From NCBI GenBank assembly GCA_038380435.1, contig JAWZYU010000007.1, positions 23,043,001 through 23,107,000 on the forward strand: 64,000 nt of DNA, written 5' to 3'. Source of the stretch: Ryuthela nishihirai. Its lineage: Eukaryota > Arthropoda > Arachnida > Araneae > Heptathelidae. Made by a program: the position numbers and the translations under genes. A model generated the notes under the pieces. That model was given only the letters and a program-made list of their open reading frames with translations. It was not told the origin of the DNA and ran no database searches. Below are positions 1-11,007 of the stretch, in pieces; the stretch's first letter is position 1, and the number at the start of each line of letters is the position of its first letter.

Positions 1-745
1 CATCACATTATCCATATACATATCTCTCCCTCCTCCATCCATCCATGTTTTTCATCCATTTATCACATTATCCATATACATATCTCTCCCTCCTCCATCC
101 ATACATGTTTTTCATCCATTTATAACATTATCCATATACATATCTCTCCCTCCTCCATCCATACATGTTTTTCATCCATTTATCACATTATCCATATACA
201 TATCTCTCCCTCCTCCATCCATACATGTTTTTCATCCATTTATCACATTATCCATATACATATCTCTCCCTCCTCCATCCATACATGTTTTTCATCCATT
301 TATCACATTATCCATATACATATCTCTCCCTCCTCCATCCATACATGTTTTTCATCCATTTATCACATTATCCATATACATATCTCTCCCTCCTCCATCC
401 ATACATGTTTTTCATCCATTTATCACATTATCCATATACATATCTATCCCTCCTCCATCCATACATGTTTTTCATCCATTTATCACATTATCCATATACA
501 TATCTCTCCCTCCTCCATCCATACATGTTTTTCATCCATTTATCACATTATCCATATACATATCTCTCCCTCCTCCATCCATACATGTTTTTCATCCATT
601 TATCACATTATCCATATACATATCTCTCCCTCCTCCATCCATACATGTTTTTCATCCATTTATCACATTATCCATATACATATCTCTCCCTCCTCCATCC
701 ATACATGTTTTTCATCCATTTATAACATTATCCATACACATATCT
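1..745. repeat. 60-bp minisatellite, 12 full units
   Basis: Twelve almost identical 60-bp units run head to tail from the window edge, followed by a partial unit. Differences are single bases, for example C to A near 128, near 446 and near 724. Because 60 is divisible by three and the unit has no stop in one frame, a 186-codon open frame of a repeated 20-residue peptide runs through it. I regard this as an artefact of the repeat, not a protein. The array is cut by the window's left edge, so its true length is unknown. Confidence 0.97.
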
Positions 746-857
746 ATACATTCCTCCATCCACACGTCTTCTTCCATCCATCCATACATTTCTTCATCCA
801 TTCACACATTTTTTCATCACAGTATCCATTCCCATATTATCAATCCACACAACTTTT
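746..857. repeat. Degenerate CCATCCA-rich flank of the minisatellite
   Basis: Short imperfect CCATCCA/CATCCACAC runs continue from the 60-bp array and decay to the right. They look like the low-complexity substrate from which the longer unit was amplified. Confidence 0.7.
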
Positions 858-1357
858 CATGTATTCATCGTACTATCCATCCACACATCTCTCCATCATA
901 ATAAATAGAGAAGTAAAGGTTCTCATCTTCTCATATCAACTTTCAGTGGGACAGCAGAAGATAGACCGACTAGTAATGTATAGAACTGGCGTATACAAAC
1001 GTCCGCGTGAATATTGGATATTATATTTCTTTTACTCTGGCTCTACTAAAGTGAATAGAATTTTAGAAGCGAAAGGCAAAATTCTGAACAACGTCATGGA
1101 AGAATGTTCAGCAGGTCATTTCTGGGATCCAGTCCTATCTTTTATATACTGCTTCGACAAGCCGTCTTCAGTTTTGACGTTAAACTTATTATTTTGCACA
1201 TATACGTATGAGAAGTTTAATCTAATACATAAAGTTAAACGTTTATTTTTGTTCTTTTCATTGCACCACCCTCCCAACTATTGGGTCACAGCAAATATAA
1301 TATTTTTTCTGTTTAGTCTGATGCCAAAAACGTTTATGCATCACTGGTATAAATGAA
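858..1357 (+). repeat. Dispersed repeat copy 1 (unclassified, possibly hAT-derived)
   Basis: This block shares a series of segments in the same order with 41140-41880: the CTCTAATAAAGTGAA-type stretch, the CTGCTTCGACAAGCC stretch, and the ending with an AAAAACGTTT motif. It is therefore an interspersed repeat, and the 165-codon open frame it contains is probably incidental. The end resembles the subterminal part of some hAT elements (AAAAACGTTT followed by CACTG), but I could not find the opposite terminus. Confidence 0.6.
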
Positions 1358-2320
1358 TATAATGATAGATGGATATTGCTGGACTATAAACTCGGGTACT
1401 GACATACAGAGGTATTAAGGGATAGATGGGTGGTTGAATAAATAGGGATATGGGTCGGTGAATGGATAGAAGGGGAGAGAGAGAGAGAGAGAGAGATGAA
1501 TGGATGGAGAAATGTGGTGAGCAAATGGTGGAGAGAGTGATGGTGAAAGAATGCAAAGATGGATAGATATAAATGGATTACTGGAAGGGGAAAGGGATGA
1601 GTGGATCAATGTTTGAACTGATAGAGAAATAGAGTGGATGAGTCAATGGTTGGAGAGAATGATGGTGGAGAAATGCATGGGTAGATAAATATAGATGGAT
1701 TAGTGGAGGGCTGGAGAGAGAGATCAGTGGATGAATATATGGATAGACTGATAAGGGGATTAGTGATGAATGCATGGAGAGACTGATAAGGGGATTAGTG
1801 GATAAATGGAGATGGTGATGGATGGATGGACAGATAGTGAAACAGATGGATGAATGTAGGCGTATGTGGTTTGATGAGTGGATGAGGATATGATTGGTTG
1901 GTTGGATGAATGTATGAATGGCTAGAGAGATAGGATAAAGAGATACAAGAATATTGAATTGATGAAGAGATAGTAGGAGGGTGAATGGATGAAGTGATAG
2001 AAGGATAAAAAGATTGGTATTAACAGAATGGGTTGATTAGAAACATGAGTGGATAAATGAATGCATAAAATGATCAATGTATAAATTCATTAATAGAATT
2101 TAGCGAATGAATATTAAAAGGAATGATTATAGATGGGTGAATGGATGGTAATGGAAGGGTCAATCAGGCAGGTAGGTTAATGGATGAATAGCAAAAGGAA
2201 CAGATGCAGAAATGTGTGAATGACTAATGAGATGAATAGATGAATAGATAGCAGAATAAAACAATTTGGTAGGGAAAGGACATATATATATACCTATATC
2301 GATAAGCAAATGAATGCAAA
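1358..2320. repeat. GATGGAT-type low-complexity tract
   Basis: About 1 kb of degenerate GGATGAAT/GATGGATGG/GATAGATG words with no fixed period, including a short GA microsatellite at about 1475-1494. It is purine-rich on the plus strand. No gene is supported, and the minus-strand open frames here are low-complexity His/Ser/Pro/Leu peptides. Confidence 0.85.
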
Positions 2321-2334
2321 AGGATGCAGATGGA

Positions 2335-2885
2335 TATGGATAAACCTTTTATCTCTACAACCTTTTTATCCATTTATCCCTTCATTCATCTCTCTGTCCA
2401 TCCATTCTTTCATCCACCGATATTTCTATACTTCCATCTATTAATTCACCCCCCCCCCCCACACACACACACTTTTTTAATCCTTCTATATATATATCAG
2501 TGTACGCTTCTTCTTGACACATTGCTTCATCATTTATCTCTCTATGATGATTTAATCTGTATATTTATCTATCCACTTATCCATTATTTTAGTGTTTGCA
2601 TTGCAAAGGAGTGATTAGAGAGAAACTGGCTGGTGAATGAATGGATGAACGGATAATGAGATGAGTTAATGGATAGGTGGATAGTTAAATGTAAAGATTA
2701 AATCATCATAGAGAGATAAATGATGAAGCAATGTGTCAAAAAGAAGCGTACACTGATAGACAGAAAGATATAAAAAGGTGGAGGGAAATGGATTAATGGA
2801 TGGAAGCATAGAAATATTGGTGGATGAAACGATGGATGGACAGAGAGATAAATAAAGGGATAAATGGATAAAAAAATGCATAGAT
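2335..2885. repeat. Long imperfect inverted repeat in low-complexity DNA
   Basis: The left arm (about 2335-2605) reads as the reverse complement of the right arm (about 2655-2885). For example CAGTGTACGCTTCTTCTTGA near 2500 is mirrored near 2740-2755, and the following CATTGCTTCATCATTTATCT is also mirrored. Arms are about 230-270 bp, with a spacer of about 50 bp. The left arm also holds a C-run followed by CA repeats (about 2449-2471) that is absent from the right arm. Confidence 0.85.
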
Positions 2886-2952
2886 GAATAGATAAAATAT
2901 TGATAAACGAGGGAGTGAATGGATGGACAGACAGAGAGACTAATAGGTTAAA

Positions 2953-3655
2953 GTATAGTGAGAGAGGTGGATGACACAGAGAGGCGAATGGATTAAAGTA
3001 TAGTTGGACAGAGAGGTGGATGACACAGAGAGACGAATGGATTAAAGTATAGTTGGACAGAGAGGTGGATGACACAGAGAGGCGAATGGATTAAAGTATA
3101 GTTGGACAGAGAGGTGGATGACACAGAGAGGCGAATGGATTAAAGTATAGTTGGACAGAGAGGTGGATGACACAGAGAGGCGAATGGATTAAAGTATAGT
3201 TGGACAGAGAGGTGGATGACACAGAGAGGCGAATGGATTAAAGTATAGTTGGACAGAGAGGTGGATGACACAGAGAGACGAATGGATTAAAGTATAGTTG
3301 GACAGAGAGGTGGATGACACAGAGAGGCGAATGGATTAAAGTATAGTTGGACAGAGAGGTGGATGACACAGAGAGGCGAATGGATTAAAGTATAGTTGGA
3401 CAGAGAGGTGGATGACACAGAGAGGCGAATGGATTAAAGTATAGTTGGACAGAGAGGTGGATGACACAGAGAGGCGAATGGATTAAAGTATAGTTGGACA
3501 GAGAGGTGGATGACACAGAGAGGAGAATGGATTAAAGTATAGTTGGACAGAGAGGTGGATGACACAGAGAGGCGAATGGATTAAAGTATAGTTGGACAGA
3601 GAGGTGGATGACACAGAGAGGCGAATGGATTAAAGTATAGTTGGACAGAGAGTGA
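2953..3655. repeat. 49-bp minisatellite, about 14 units
   Basis: Starts of the GTATAGTTGGACAGAG word recur every 49 bp from 2998 to 3635. A shorter first unit starts at 2953. Units are nearly identical, with an A/C alternation in the GAGAGGCGAATG or GAGAGACGAATG word. The word GATGGATTAAAG-like DNA ties this array to the surrounding GATG-rich tract. Confidence 0.95.
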
Positions 3656-3790
3656 ATGAATGAAGAGATGAATAGATAAGTGGATTGAGAAACGAGTGGG
3701 TGAATGGATGGATGAACAGAAGATGAATGAATAGATCGATTTCTCCGTAGACAGACAGACTGACAGATGAACAATGAAGTAGTTGAATGA
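3656..3790. repeat. GAATGGATG low-complexity flank
   Basis: Short degenerate GATGAATG words continue the low-complexity tract to about 3790, where the composition changes sharply. Confidence 0.6.
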
Positions 3791-4590
3791 AACAATAACG
3801 AGGTCAAGAAGTACATTTTTCTCTCTAAGTTCCCCTTAACTTTTCCTTAAGCTTTACACATCTTGTCTATTTCAGGCTTCAGAAAAAGTCACTTTATGTT
3901 TGTTTTTCCATTTCACTTCAGCGTATTTACAGCTGACTACTATATACGACACAACAAATATAGTTTACGTCGTGAACTATTTTCGACTCTAAAATCATTT
4001 CATATGGCCTGGCGTCTTCTGACGTCATTCCTACGTGTGTAAACGTAATGAACTCAAGTTTGAACCAGAGTCCGATTCTGACAGTTTATCATTAGCGTCG
4101 GCCCAGTGACGTAACTACTGACGTCCGCCGAAGTTGGCCTCGTTGTGGCTCCACCAATCAATAGGGTCTTTCTTAGCGGCGATGGCTGACTGCCGCGGCG
4201 CTGGGATGGCCCGACAGGGATGCGTCAGGCAATCATTAATTCGCAGTCACAAAGCACGTTGCCTAGCTGCTGCTCTCTTTCCGGTTTCTAGCCCTTGAAA
4301 GGGATAATTCATTTGGCGAGATTTATTCAACTGTACTGGTATTCTAAGAGCTCTCTTTAACAATGATTCTAACCGAATCAGAGCAAGTGGTCCCTAACAT
4401 ATTTAAGCAATAGTGGAACGAAACTCTGAGAATTTCCCCATCGGCTTGTTTTATCATCAGGGGATCAGTGACTGTCAATAAATTTCTGCTGAGTCGGAAA
4501 CGTTGTGTACGTCACTGTGACTTTCTGTGTTGTATACAGAAGGATCAGGTCACAGGAACCTCAAGCTTAGAAGAAGATAACATAAGTTTT
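3791..4590. promoter_or_regulatory. Non-repetitive block with three CRE-like octamers
   Basis: This 800-bp stretch has no copy elsewhere in the window that I could find, and it is richer in GC and CpG than its surroundings, especially at 4010-4260. It holds a perfect palindromic TGACGTCA at 4020-4027, TGACGTAA at 4107-4114 and TGACGTCC at 4119-4126. These are the kind of sites bound by CREB/ATF bZIP factors. No open frame, TATA box or initiator convinced me, so a promoter or enhancer role is only a suggestion. Confidence 0.25.
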
Positions 4591-4605
4591 GACAGTTGAT
4601 ATATA

Positions 4606-4987
4606 GGGCGGGGTGGCTCAGTCGGTAGCGCGCCAGGCTCGTAATCTGTGGTTCCCAAGTTAGAGTCCCAGCTAGGTCAGCGTTGAGATTTATCTCCGCA
4701 AAATTCCCTGCCCTGCCCACGGTCAGTAGGGGACACCGATGGGCTTGGAAAGGCCGCCGTCCGTCCGATGGGACGTTAAGCCGTGGCCCCGTGTGCGGGA
4801 GAGCCATACCCTGTGCACGTTAAAGAACACGCTGGATGGCCTTGACGGGAGGATCTGTCTCCCAACAGCTGTTCCAGTGGGTCCCCTCCCCCAACCTTCT
4901 CTGAGCCTTCGGGGTCCTTGTGACCTGGCCATTTAGCCCATGGTGTGCAAAAAAGTGCCGCTCAGAGGTAAAACAACCCAACCCAAA
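4606..4987 (+). mobile_element. SINE1 copy, full length
   Basis: The tRNA-like head starts at 4606 with A box TGGCTCAGTCGG. The B box is mutated (AGTTAGAGTCC instead of GGTTCGAGTCC). The conserved middle and the AACCCAACCCAAA tail follow. The target-site duplication GACAGTTGATATAT is perfect, at 4591-4604 and 4988-5001. It landed inside an older periodic AGGATCAGG repeat field. The open frames on both strands are SINE translations, not genes. Confidence 0.95.
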
Positions 4988-5029
4988 GACAGTTGATATA
5001 TGAAAACGATAACCTAATTCGGTTATAAA

Positions 5030-5445
5030 TATACAGAATTTCTAAATTTCTGTTTATTTAGAAACCTTAAGTATTTCGGTGGATTTTATAAAAGGCAGAA
5101 GCACCAGGTCACAAAGGCAATAGGGATTAGGTTATCCTCTTGACACTTGATAAGAAACAGATCCGAACTTATTATTTCAAATTTCTACTTAGTAACCTTG
5201 TGTACTTCGGTGAGACATCCTTTGATGCACAGAAAAATTAAGTTGCGTAGACTCCAGGGATGACTTGGAGCATTTGGTATTGAGAGATTGAAACCTTTTG
5301 TTTCAAATTTCTACTTGGAAACCTTGTGTACTTCAGAGAGGGTTTTGTTTTTTCACAGAAGGATCAAGTCACGGAGGTTGCAAGGATCACTTTGAGCATT
5401 TAGTATGTGTACATTGGAACTTATTATTTCAAATTTCTAATTATA
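5030..5445. repeat. Degenerate precursor of the 67-bp array
   Basis: Looser, longer-period versions of the array to the right occur here: an AGAAGGATCAGG-like word, CCAGGGATCACTT-like words and TTATTTCAAATTTCTA recur several times, with extra sequence between them. Related words also occur upstream near 4538 and downstream at 6400-6690, so the compact 67-bp array probably grew inside an older periodic region. Confidence 0.7.
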
Positions 5446-6400
5446 AGCCTTGCGTGCCTCAGTAAGACTTTTTACGCTTACAGAAGGATCAGGTTAGGAG
5501 ATCTCCAGGGATCACTTGATGTACCTCAGTAAGATTTTCTTTGCTTACAGAAGGATCAGGTTAGGAGATCTTCAGGGATCATTTGGTGTACCTCAGTAAG
5601 CCTTTCTTTGCTTACAGAAGGATCAGGTTAGGAGGTCTCCAGGGATCACTTGGTGTACCTCATTAAGACTTTCTTTGCTTACAGAAGGATCAGGTTAGGA
5701 GGTCTGCAGGGATTACTTGGTGTACCTCAGTAAGACTTTCTTTGCTTACTGAAGGATCAGGTTAGGAAGTCTTCAGGAATCACTTGGTGTACCTCAGTAA
5801 GACTTTCTTTGCTTACAGAAGGATCAGGTTAGGAGGTTTCCAGGGATCACTTGATGTACCTAATTTAGACTTTCTTTGCTTACAGAAGGATCAGGTTAGG
5901 AGATCTTCAGAGATCATTTGGTGTGCCTCAGTAAGCCTTTCTTTGCTTACAGAAAGATCAGGTTAGGAGGTCTCCAGGGATCACTTGGTGTACCTCATTA
6001 AGACTTTCTTTGCTTACAGAAGGATCAGGTTAGGATGTCTGCAGGGATTACTTGGTGTACTTCAGTAAGACTTTCCTTGCTTACTGAAGGATCAGGTTAG
6101 GAAGTCTTCAGGAATCACTTGGTGTACCTCAGTAAGACTTTCTTTGCTTACAGAAGGATCAGGTTAGGAGGTTTCCAGGGATCACTTGATGTACCTAATT
6201 TAGACTTTCTTTGCTTACAGAAGGATCAGGTTAGGAGGTTTCCAGGGATCACTTGATGTACCTAATTTAGACTTTCTTTGCTTACAGAAGGATCAGATTA
6301 GGTCTCCAGGAATCACTTGGTGTACCTCAGTAAGATTTTCTTTGCTTGCTGAAGCATCAGGTTAGGAGGAGGTCTCCACAGATCACTTGGAGCATTTGGT
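5446..6400. repeat. 67-bp tandem array with 5-monomer higher-order structure
   Basis: The word CAGGGATCACTTGG recurs every 67 bp (5506, 5573, 5640 and onward). Each unit also carries CTTTGCTTACAGAAGGATCA. Diagnostic variants, such as the CAGTAAGCCTTTC unit and the TAATTTAGACTTTC unit, recur about 335 bp apart (for example near 5590 and near 5925). That is five monomers, so the array was last expanded in blocks. The 60-codon open frame across it is a repeat artefact. Confidence 0.92.
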
Positions 6401-7490
6401 AGAGGCAGATCCGAACTTTTAATTTCCAAACTTTTGCATATCCGCAAACGTTCTGTACCTCAAACGAGTTTTTCTGTTAAACAAAGAACAGAAGTACTAA
6501 GTCACGAAAGCTCCAAGGTTCACAACAGGTTTAGATAAAAACACCTACATCACATTTAGTAGTGACAGAAGGGACAGTTTCATTTCCAACTTTCTACATA
6601 CTAATGATATCTTGAATCCAGAGTGTGGTTTATTTTCTCCGAAAATAGTTGAAAGACACGTCACAAAGACTCTAAGGACTCAGAATAATGTGGGGGAAAA
6701 GATATTAATACGGGAGGAAAAACTTTTACCGTTGCCAGGGTCAAAATGTAGCCTTTATATAAAGGCATAATTACACTTACTGTATTTGTTTTTCCTTTCT
6801 TAAATATACCCGCTCGTTTTATTCAGCATTGGATTATGCTTTCTTCTTCTGAGAGCAATTCAGTCATCCCACTGCATTCTCTTTAGTACTTCTTCTCATA
6901 TAATGATATCTATTAAACCATTTCTACGGAGCTAAGAACTTGGTACAATTCTACCATAGAGATCTTTAGCGTGCACAAACTAAAGCAGCTTTCACATGCA
7001 GTTTCATCTTCAGGAATGCCCAGGGTTAAGAATTTTCGGCGTCTTTTTTGACTCAGGAAAAAACAACGACAAATCGAACTTTCAGAATCTATTTTGTTTT
7101 GTTTTGTTGTTTTTTTTTCTTGGTTGTGGTGGGGGGGGGGGGGATATTGTGTATATTTTCATATTTCTTCTGAAATATTTACCTGAATCATCCATGTTTT
7201 AAATATTATACATGTTATTTATTTATATAGAAGCATTCGAAGGCTAACTCATTTTTCTCTAATAGAAATGAAATAACAGCAGCACTTGTCACTGCTGTTT
7301 GACTGTTGGCAAAGCAGTCAATAAATAATTAAAAATAATTACACTACCTGGACCACTTATTAAAAACACTGAATCGTGCGAGAAGTAAAGAAACATGCCA
7401 ATGTATATAAAATTTCTTATTGATGATAGTTTTCTACATCACTATAAAGTCTTATAAAAGACGTAGAGGCATGGTGAAAATAAACGTCAA
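6401..7490. other. No recognisable gene; A/T-rich with homopolymer runs
   Basis: The first 280 bp still carry weak traces of the preceding array (AAATTTCTACATA, AGGTCACGAAAG-like words). After that I see only A/T-rich DNA, a T-run and a G-run at about 7128-7142. Nothing here supports a coding exon. Confidence 0.5.
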
Positions 7491-7492
7491 GT

Positions 7493-8288
7493 GCATCATC
7501 ATAATCATCATCGTCCTCAAGCAGCCATGGGCTATGGACATCCACCCAGACCGTGAAATTTAATTCTCTAAGCATATCCGTCCTTAGCTACATCTGCTGC
7601 ATCTTACCACTGCACGCTAATTCTAACAAGGTCCTGTTTGACATTGTCTATCCATCGCATCTTAGGTCTCCCCATCTTTCTGAGGCCTTTAGGCACACTA
7701 TTCATAACTCTATTCGCCAAACTATAATTATCCATATAGGCAACATGGCCAAACCAACGGAGTCTCTCTCTGCACAATATGCTGCTTAAAGGAGGTTGCT
7801 GATTCCTTTGCCTAACCTCATCATTATTTACAAAGTTGAACCACCTGATGCCCAAGATACTGCGTAAGCATCTAGAATCAAATGCATCTAGTTTCTTGTT
7901 ATCTTGTTTACAAAGTGTCCAAGTTTCACTACCATAACTAAACCTAGAAAGAACCAAACTATTATACAGTCTAATTTTAGTCTAGGTGTATACGCCTATT
8001 TTTACACACTCTCCATAAATTCTTAAACGTCCAGGCAGCAATCCCTATGCGTCTGTTAATCTCATGTCGCACTTCACCAGTATCTGTTACATAGCTCCCA
8101 AGATAATTAAGTTGGGACACCTTTTCAAGATTATAGCCATTCAGATTAACTGAACCATAGCCTGCCTGACCAATTTTCATCACTTTAGTTTACTCTCTGT
8201 TTATAACCAAACCTACTCTACTACCAGTCTCATCAACAGCTCGAATGAAAGAGTATATCTCATGAACATTATTTGCCAACAGGGCCAA
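7493..8288 (-). pseudogene. RTE-type LINE, 5'-truncated 3' portion
   Basis: On the minus strand this matches the C-terminal third of the reverse transcriptase encoded at 30099-31187: the YLGSYVTDTG segment, the GSETWTLCKQ segment and the LRWFGHVA segment followed by a GRPKMRW basic tract. A 2-bp loss near 7980, within the TCTTTAGG context of the better copy, breaks the frame. The left end is the element's 3' tail, a (GAT)n run reading as ATC repeats at 7493-7513. It stops just after the segment corresponding to the catalytic YADD region, so it cannot make an active enzyme. Confidence 0.9.
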
Positions 8289-8395
8289 ATCATCATCATC
8301 ATCCTCAAGCAGCCATGGGCTAAGGAGGTCCAACGTAATTATGCAATTTAGTTCTCCAAACATATCGGTCCTGAACTACATCTGCTGCATCTGGA
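8289..8395 (-). pseudogene. RTE-type LINE, 3'-end stub
   Basis: A second copy of the RTE 3' terminus (the GAT tail, then the reverse complement of CTCAAGCAGCCATGGGCT) abuts the previous fragment directly. Only about 100 bp remain. The two 3' ends in tandem mean either one LINE inserted at the other's break, or a local rearrangement. Confidence 0.85.
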
Positions 8396-8399
8396 AGAG

Positions 8400-8438
8400 G
8401 GAAGATGGAAAGCATCCACTGGATGCTTTCCATCTTCC
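8400..8438. repeat. Perfect 19-bp palindrome with 1-nt loop
   Basis: The arm GGAAGATGGAAAGCATCCA at 8400-8418 is exactly inverted at 8420-8438 with a single C between. It sits at the junction between the RTE 3' stub and an RTE endonuclease fragment, as expected for a fold-back repair event. Confidence 0.97.
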
Positions 8439-8439
8439 C

Positions 8440-8735
8440 TTCCTCAAAAGAGAAATTTGAGATTATTCTCACCCTTTAACGCCCATAAAGGCCCAAAACG
8501 GCCGACATTTTAAAATGGATTTGTCGAAATAGTGCTATTCCTTTGACTTTAATACCCTCTACCCTTTTCCGAAATTTCCTGTGCGTTAAAGGGTTAAATA
8601 TCTGACCTTTATCTGTCCATTTCTTCTTTTGCAAGCCGAGAATATCTAGGATATAACGGTGGAATTCTTGTATGAGGACATCAAGAGAATAATCTCTATG
8701 TAGAGTTTTCATATTCCAACTACCAGTGAAGAGAA
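8440..8735 (-). pseudogene. RTE-type LINE endonuclease N-terminal fragment
   Basis: On the minus strand from about 8712 the peptide begins MKTLHRDYSLDVLIQEFHRY and continues ILDILGLQKKKWTDKGQI. This is the look of the start of an apurinic-like (APE) endonuclease domain in RTE-type LINEs (known pattern: WNVRTL, then IDILGL, then E-T-R-W). The glutamate expected in the E-T-R-W motif reads as Q/K here. The reading is broken by a small inverted-repeat insertion at 8472-8593. It lies just upstream, in LINE sense, of the 3' stub, so it is a piece of a rearranged or heavily deleted element. Confidence 0.65.
8472..8593. mobile_element. Small MITE-like insertion with 11-bp terminal inverted repeats
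   Basis: CCCTTTAACGC at 8472-8482 is inverted as GCGTTAAAGGG at 8583-8593. It interrupts the endonuclease reading frame after the WTDKGQIF segment. The right flank is TTAA, which could be a piggyBac-type target, but the left flank is not TTAA, so the superfamily is open. Confidence 0.55.
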
Positions 8736-9126
8736 AATGGTTAGTGGGATGTTTAAAGAAACTATGTTTATTGAGAGAGGAAATACTGACAATATGAAAC
8801 AGCCCCTAATCATAGGCATGGGACAAATACCTATTTCGTCTATTAGTAAAGGCTGAAGCCATCTATACTGTAAGACTTCCTCCAATGTAGGTTTGATGAC
8901 GTCCGTAGAACAAGAGTTCAGATACATGCGATAGCCTCAGATCAGGATTATCCACCAGCTGATAAAACGTATCCTGTGAATCTATTCTCTTGGGGCTATC
9001 AACCCACAAACAAACAGAAAACACAGTAAAAGATTCTCCCTCAACAGAAGCCATCAATGCAGCAAATTCAGTATCCATAATCAAGCTCAGAGTCATTGTT
9101 CTATTCCAGTTGGTGTATATGGTCAT
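8736..9126 (-). pseudogene. Possible LINE endonuclease fragment
   Basis: The minus-strand peptide from 9126 includes GESFTVFSVCLWVDSPKR followed by DTFYQL. The pattern resembles the middle of an APE-type LINE endonuclease (a beta strand ending in V-Y-x-P, then a spaced hydrophobic helix). The resemblance is by eye only. Stops and frame changes occur towards 8730. It could be a more divergent LINE, or unrelated. Confidence 0.3.
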
Positions 9127-9834
9127 GACTGTGTAGTTGACTACTACTCAGCATGGTAGAAAACATAAACAGAAAAGTAGCCATAGTAGTTCAGATCAGT
9201 ACTGATCTGGAAGCCCTCCTTCTCTGTTCCCTTCCATATCCTTTCTCTCCTAGATATTCTATTCTACCATAAGAGAGTATATCTTTTGAAAGGTACTAAT
9301 GGACACAACCACGAGAACGCGGGATCGAACTTTAGGTGTTAGGCATGGTTGGATCTGTACATCATGACAGGGGATTGGTGCATAACTCTCCTTCCAGTGA
9401 TTACCTAGCCACGTTTCTTTTCGACATGTGTCAAAAGATAGATCTGGCTAATTTTGAAAAAAGACCAATCTTTGGATGGAGCGCAATGGGTAAGATCATC
9501 CGTAACAGAGGTGACGGAACTCAGTGGAACATTACGAGGCAAAATATCCCAATTTTACGTAAAATGACAACGGTGCCAAAAAATGTTCGCCAATCCTGGC
9601 AATGGCATGTCGTAAAAATGCTCTGGTAGACTCGAACAAACGATTTTGGTACAGCGATTTTGGTACAACGATTTTTACAGCAAATCGGAGCTGCCACAGT
9701 TCATCAGCAGAGAGAGATGGCTACGAGCAGTACTTCAAAACCCGTTTCAACGAGAACTATGCGTAGAAAATTAAAGTGTTCTCGATGTCGTTTTGCCCAA
9801 TGGAGGTCGACGAAGTATTAAGTTCAAATATTTG
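9127..9834. other. Unassigned region
   Basis: There is a plus-strand open frame at 9336-9629, but it has no motif I recognise, no repeat copy in the window and no convincing coding signature. The region may contain decayed C-terminal mariner sequence continuing from 9835, but I could not align it. Confidence 0.3.
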
Positions 9835-10008
9835 CTAGCATCTCCTTGCACGAGTCGACTCGAACCCTTTTATGTTGTCTCTCAGTTTTTTGGAGTACCC
9901 ATTTGACACAGATCTTTCAGAACTTTAAATGTCGATTAATAATTGTTTCCACACTGTCAATCGATACCCTGACATCTAAACCAATTTCCTGAACAGTGAT
10001 ATGTGGGT
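9835..10008 (-). pseudogene. mariner-like transposase, middle fragment
   Basis: On the minus strand, from 10008 leftwards, the peptide reads NPHITVQEIG and, after one in-frame stop, continues as KICVKWVLQKTERQHKRVRV then DSCKEML. This is the classic mariner linker: an N-P-x-x-T-x-x-E-I helix-turn-helix followed by a K-x-x-x-x-W-V-P-like segment. The Q in WVLQ replaces the usual P-H. The matching N-terminal part lies on the same strand at 14830-15240, on the other side of an inserted LINE. The catalytic domain is not recognisable. Confidence 0.75.
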
Positions 10009-10842
10009 TGATAGGCATCTTAGTCATTATGACAATCGTGGTTTGCGTACTGCTGAAGTTGAGAAAAATAGGATCAGTTTAAACAGGATTTTCTTGAAAC
10101 AAACAGTACTATTTTGGGTAAAAGGGAACAGAGGAAACAAAATTACTTGAGTGATAAGGCTATGGAACTTATTTCTAAAAGAAGGAAGTGCAGGATTAAT
10201 ATGAATCAACACCCTACTAGTCCTAACAAAAGGCATTACAACGAGCTTAATAAACGTGTAAAAGATCAGTTAGCAGGTAATAAGAATCTTTGGCTTGATA
10301 GCTTGGCTGACAAAGCTAAGGAAGCGGTTAAACAGCACAACAAGCAGGGGATTGTACCAGATTATTAATGTTTTATACGGGGAAAAACAGACAGGTACAA
10401 AGGGATTAAGGGATAAACATGGCAAGGTGGTTGATGGTGAGGATTCTGTGATGACTAGGTGAGCTGAGCATTTCAGAGAAGTTCTAAATAATGTGATTAT
10501 TTCTACTCTCATTGATTGTAATAAGGATAGATGCATTACTGGCTTTAAAGATAGCCCTATATGACATTCCGAAGTCACTTTGGCTATCTCTAAATTAAAA
10601 CTGCATAAATCTCGAGGGATGGATGAAACCACCACTGAAATGCTTAGAGCTGGGAACATTTGTGTTGTCATATGGCTGATTGAAATTTTGAATATTTTTT
10701 CTGATAAAGGTGTTGTTCCTAAGTATTTTACTATAGCTATCATTGCCTCTATTTTTAAAAAAGGTTATCGCAGTTCTTGTGATAATTATAGGGGGATTAG
10801 TTTACTTTCTGTTCCAGGTAAAGTTCTTTGCATGATTATACT
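10009..10842 (+). pseudogene. RTE-type LINE, part 1 of an interrupted copy
   Basis: The plus strand matches the 30.1-32.5 kb copy from its LLSHYDSHG segment onward: SDKAMELIS, LNKRVKDQLAG, ISKLKLHKS and then DNYRGISLLSVPGKVL, which is the start of the reverse transcriptase palm. Several stops and frame changes break it. It is cut at 10842 by a DNA transposon inserted at a TA. Part 2 resumes at 13592. The copy is 5'-truncated, and its left junction lies inside a mariner transposase. Confidence 0.93.
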
Positions 10843-11007
10843 TACCGTATTTCTTCGATTCTAAGACGCCACCGATTGTAAGACGCACCATAATTTCAGT
10901 GCCACCAACAGAGAAAAAGCTTTGGTTCTAAGAAAAAAATAAAAGGCTAAAATATATCTAACAAATAATTTTATTATAATATTTCAATTTACTAACAACA
11001 ATATTAC

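Noticed and set aside
165..725. 186-codon open frame of 20-residue repeats
   Set aside because: It results from a 60-bp tandem unit divisible by three; there is no signal, partner exon or variation pattern of a protein.
2953..3655. A CRISPR array
   Set aside because: The units are contiguous and identical, without unique spacers, in a eukaryotic context; it is a minisatellite.
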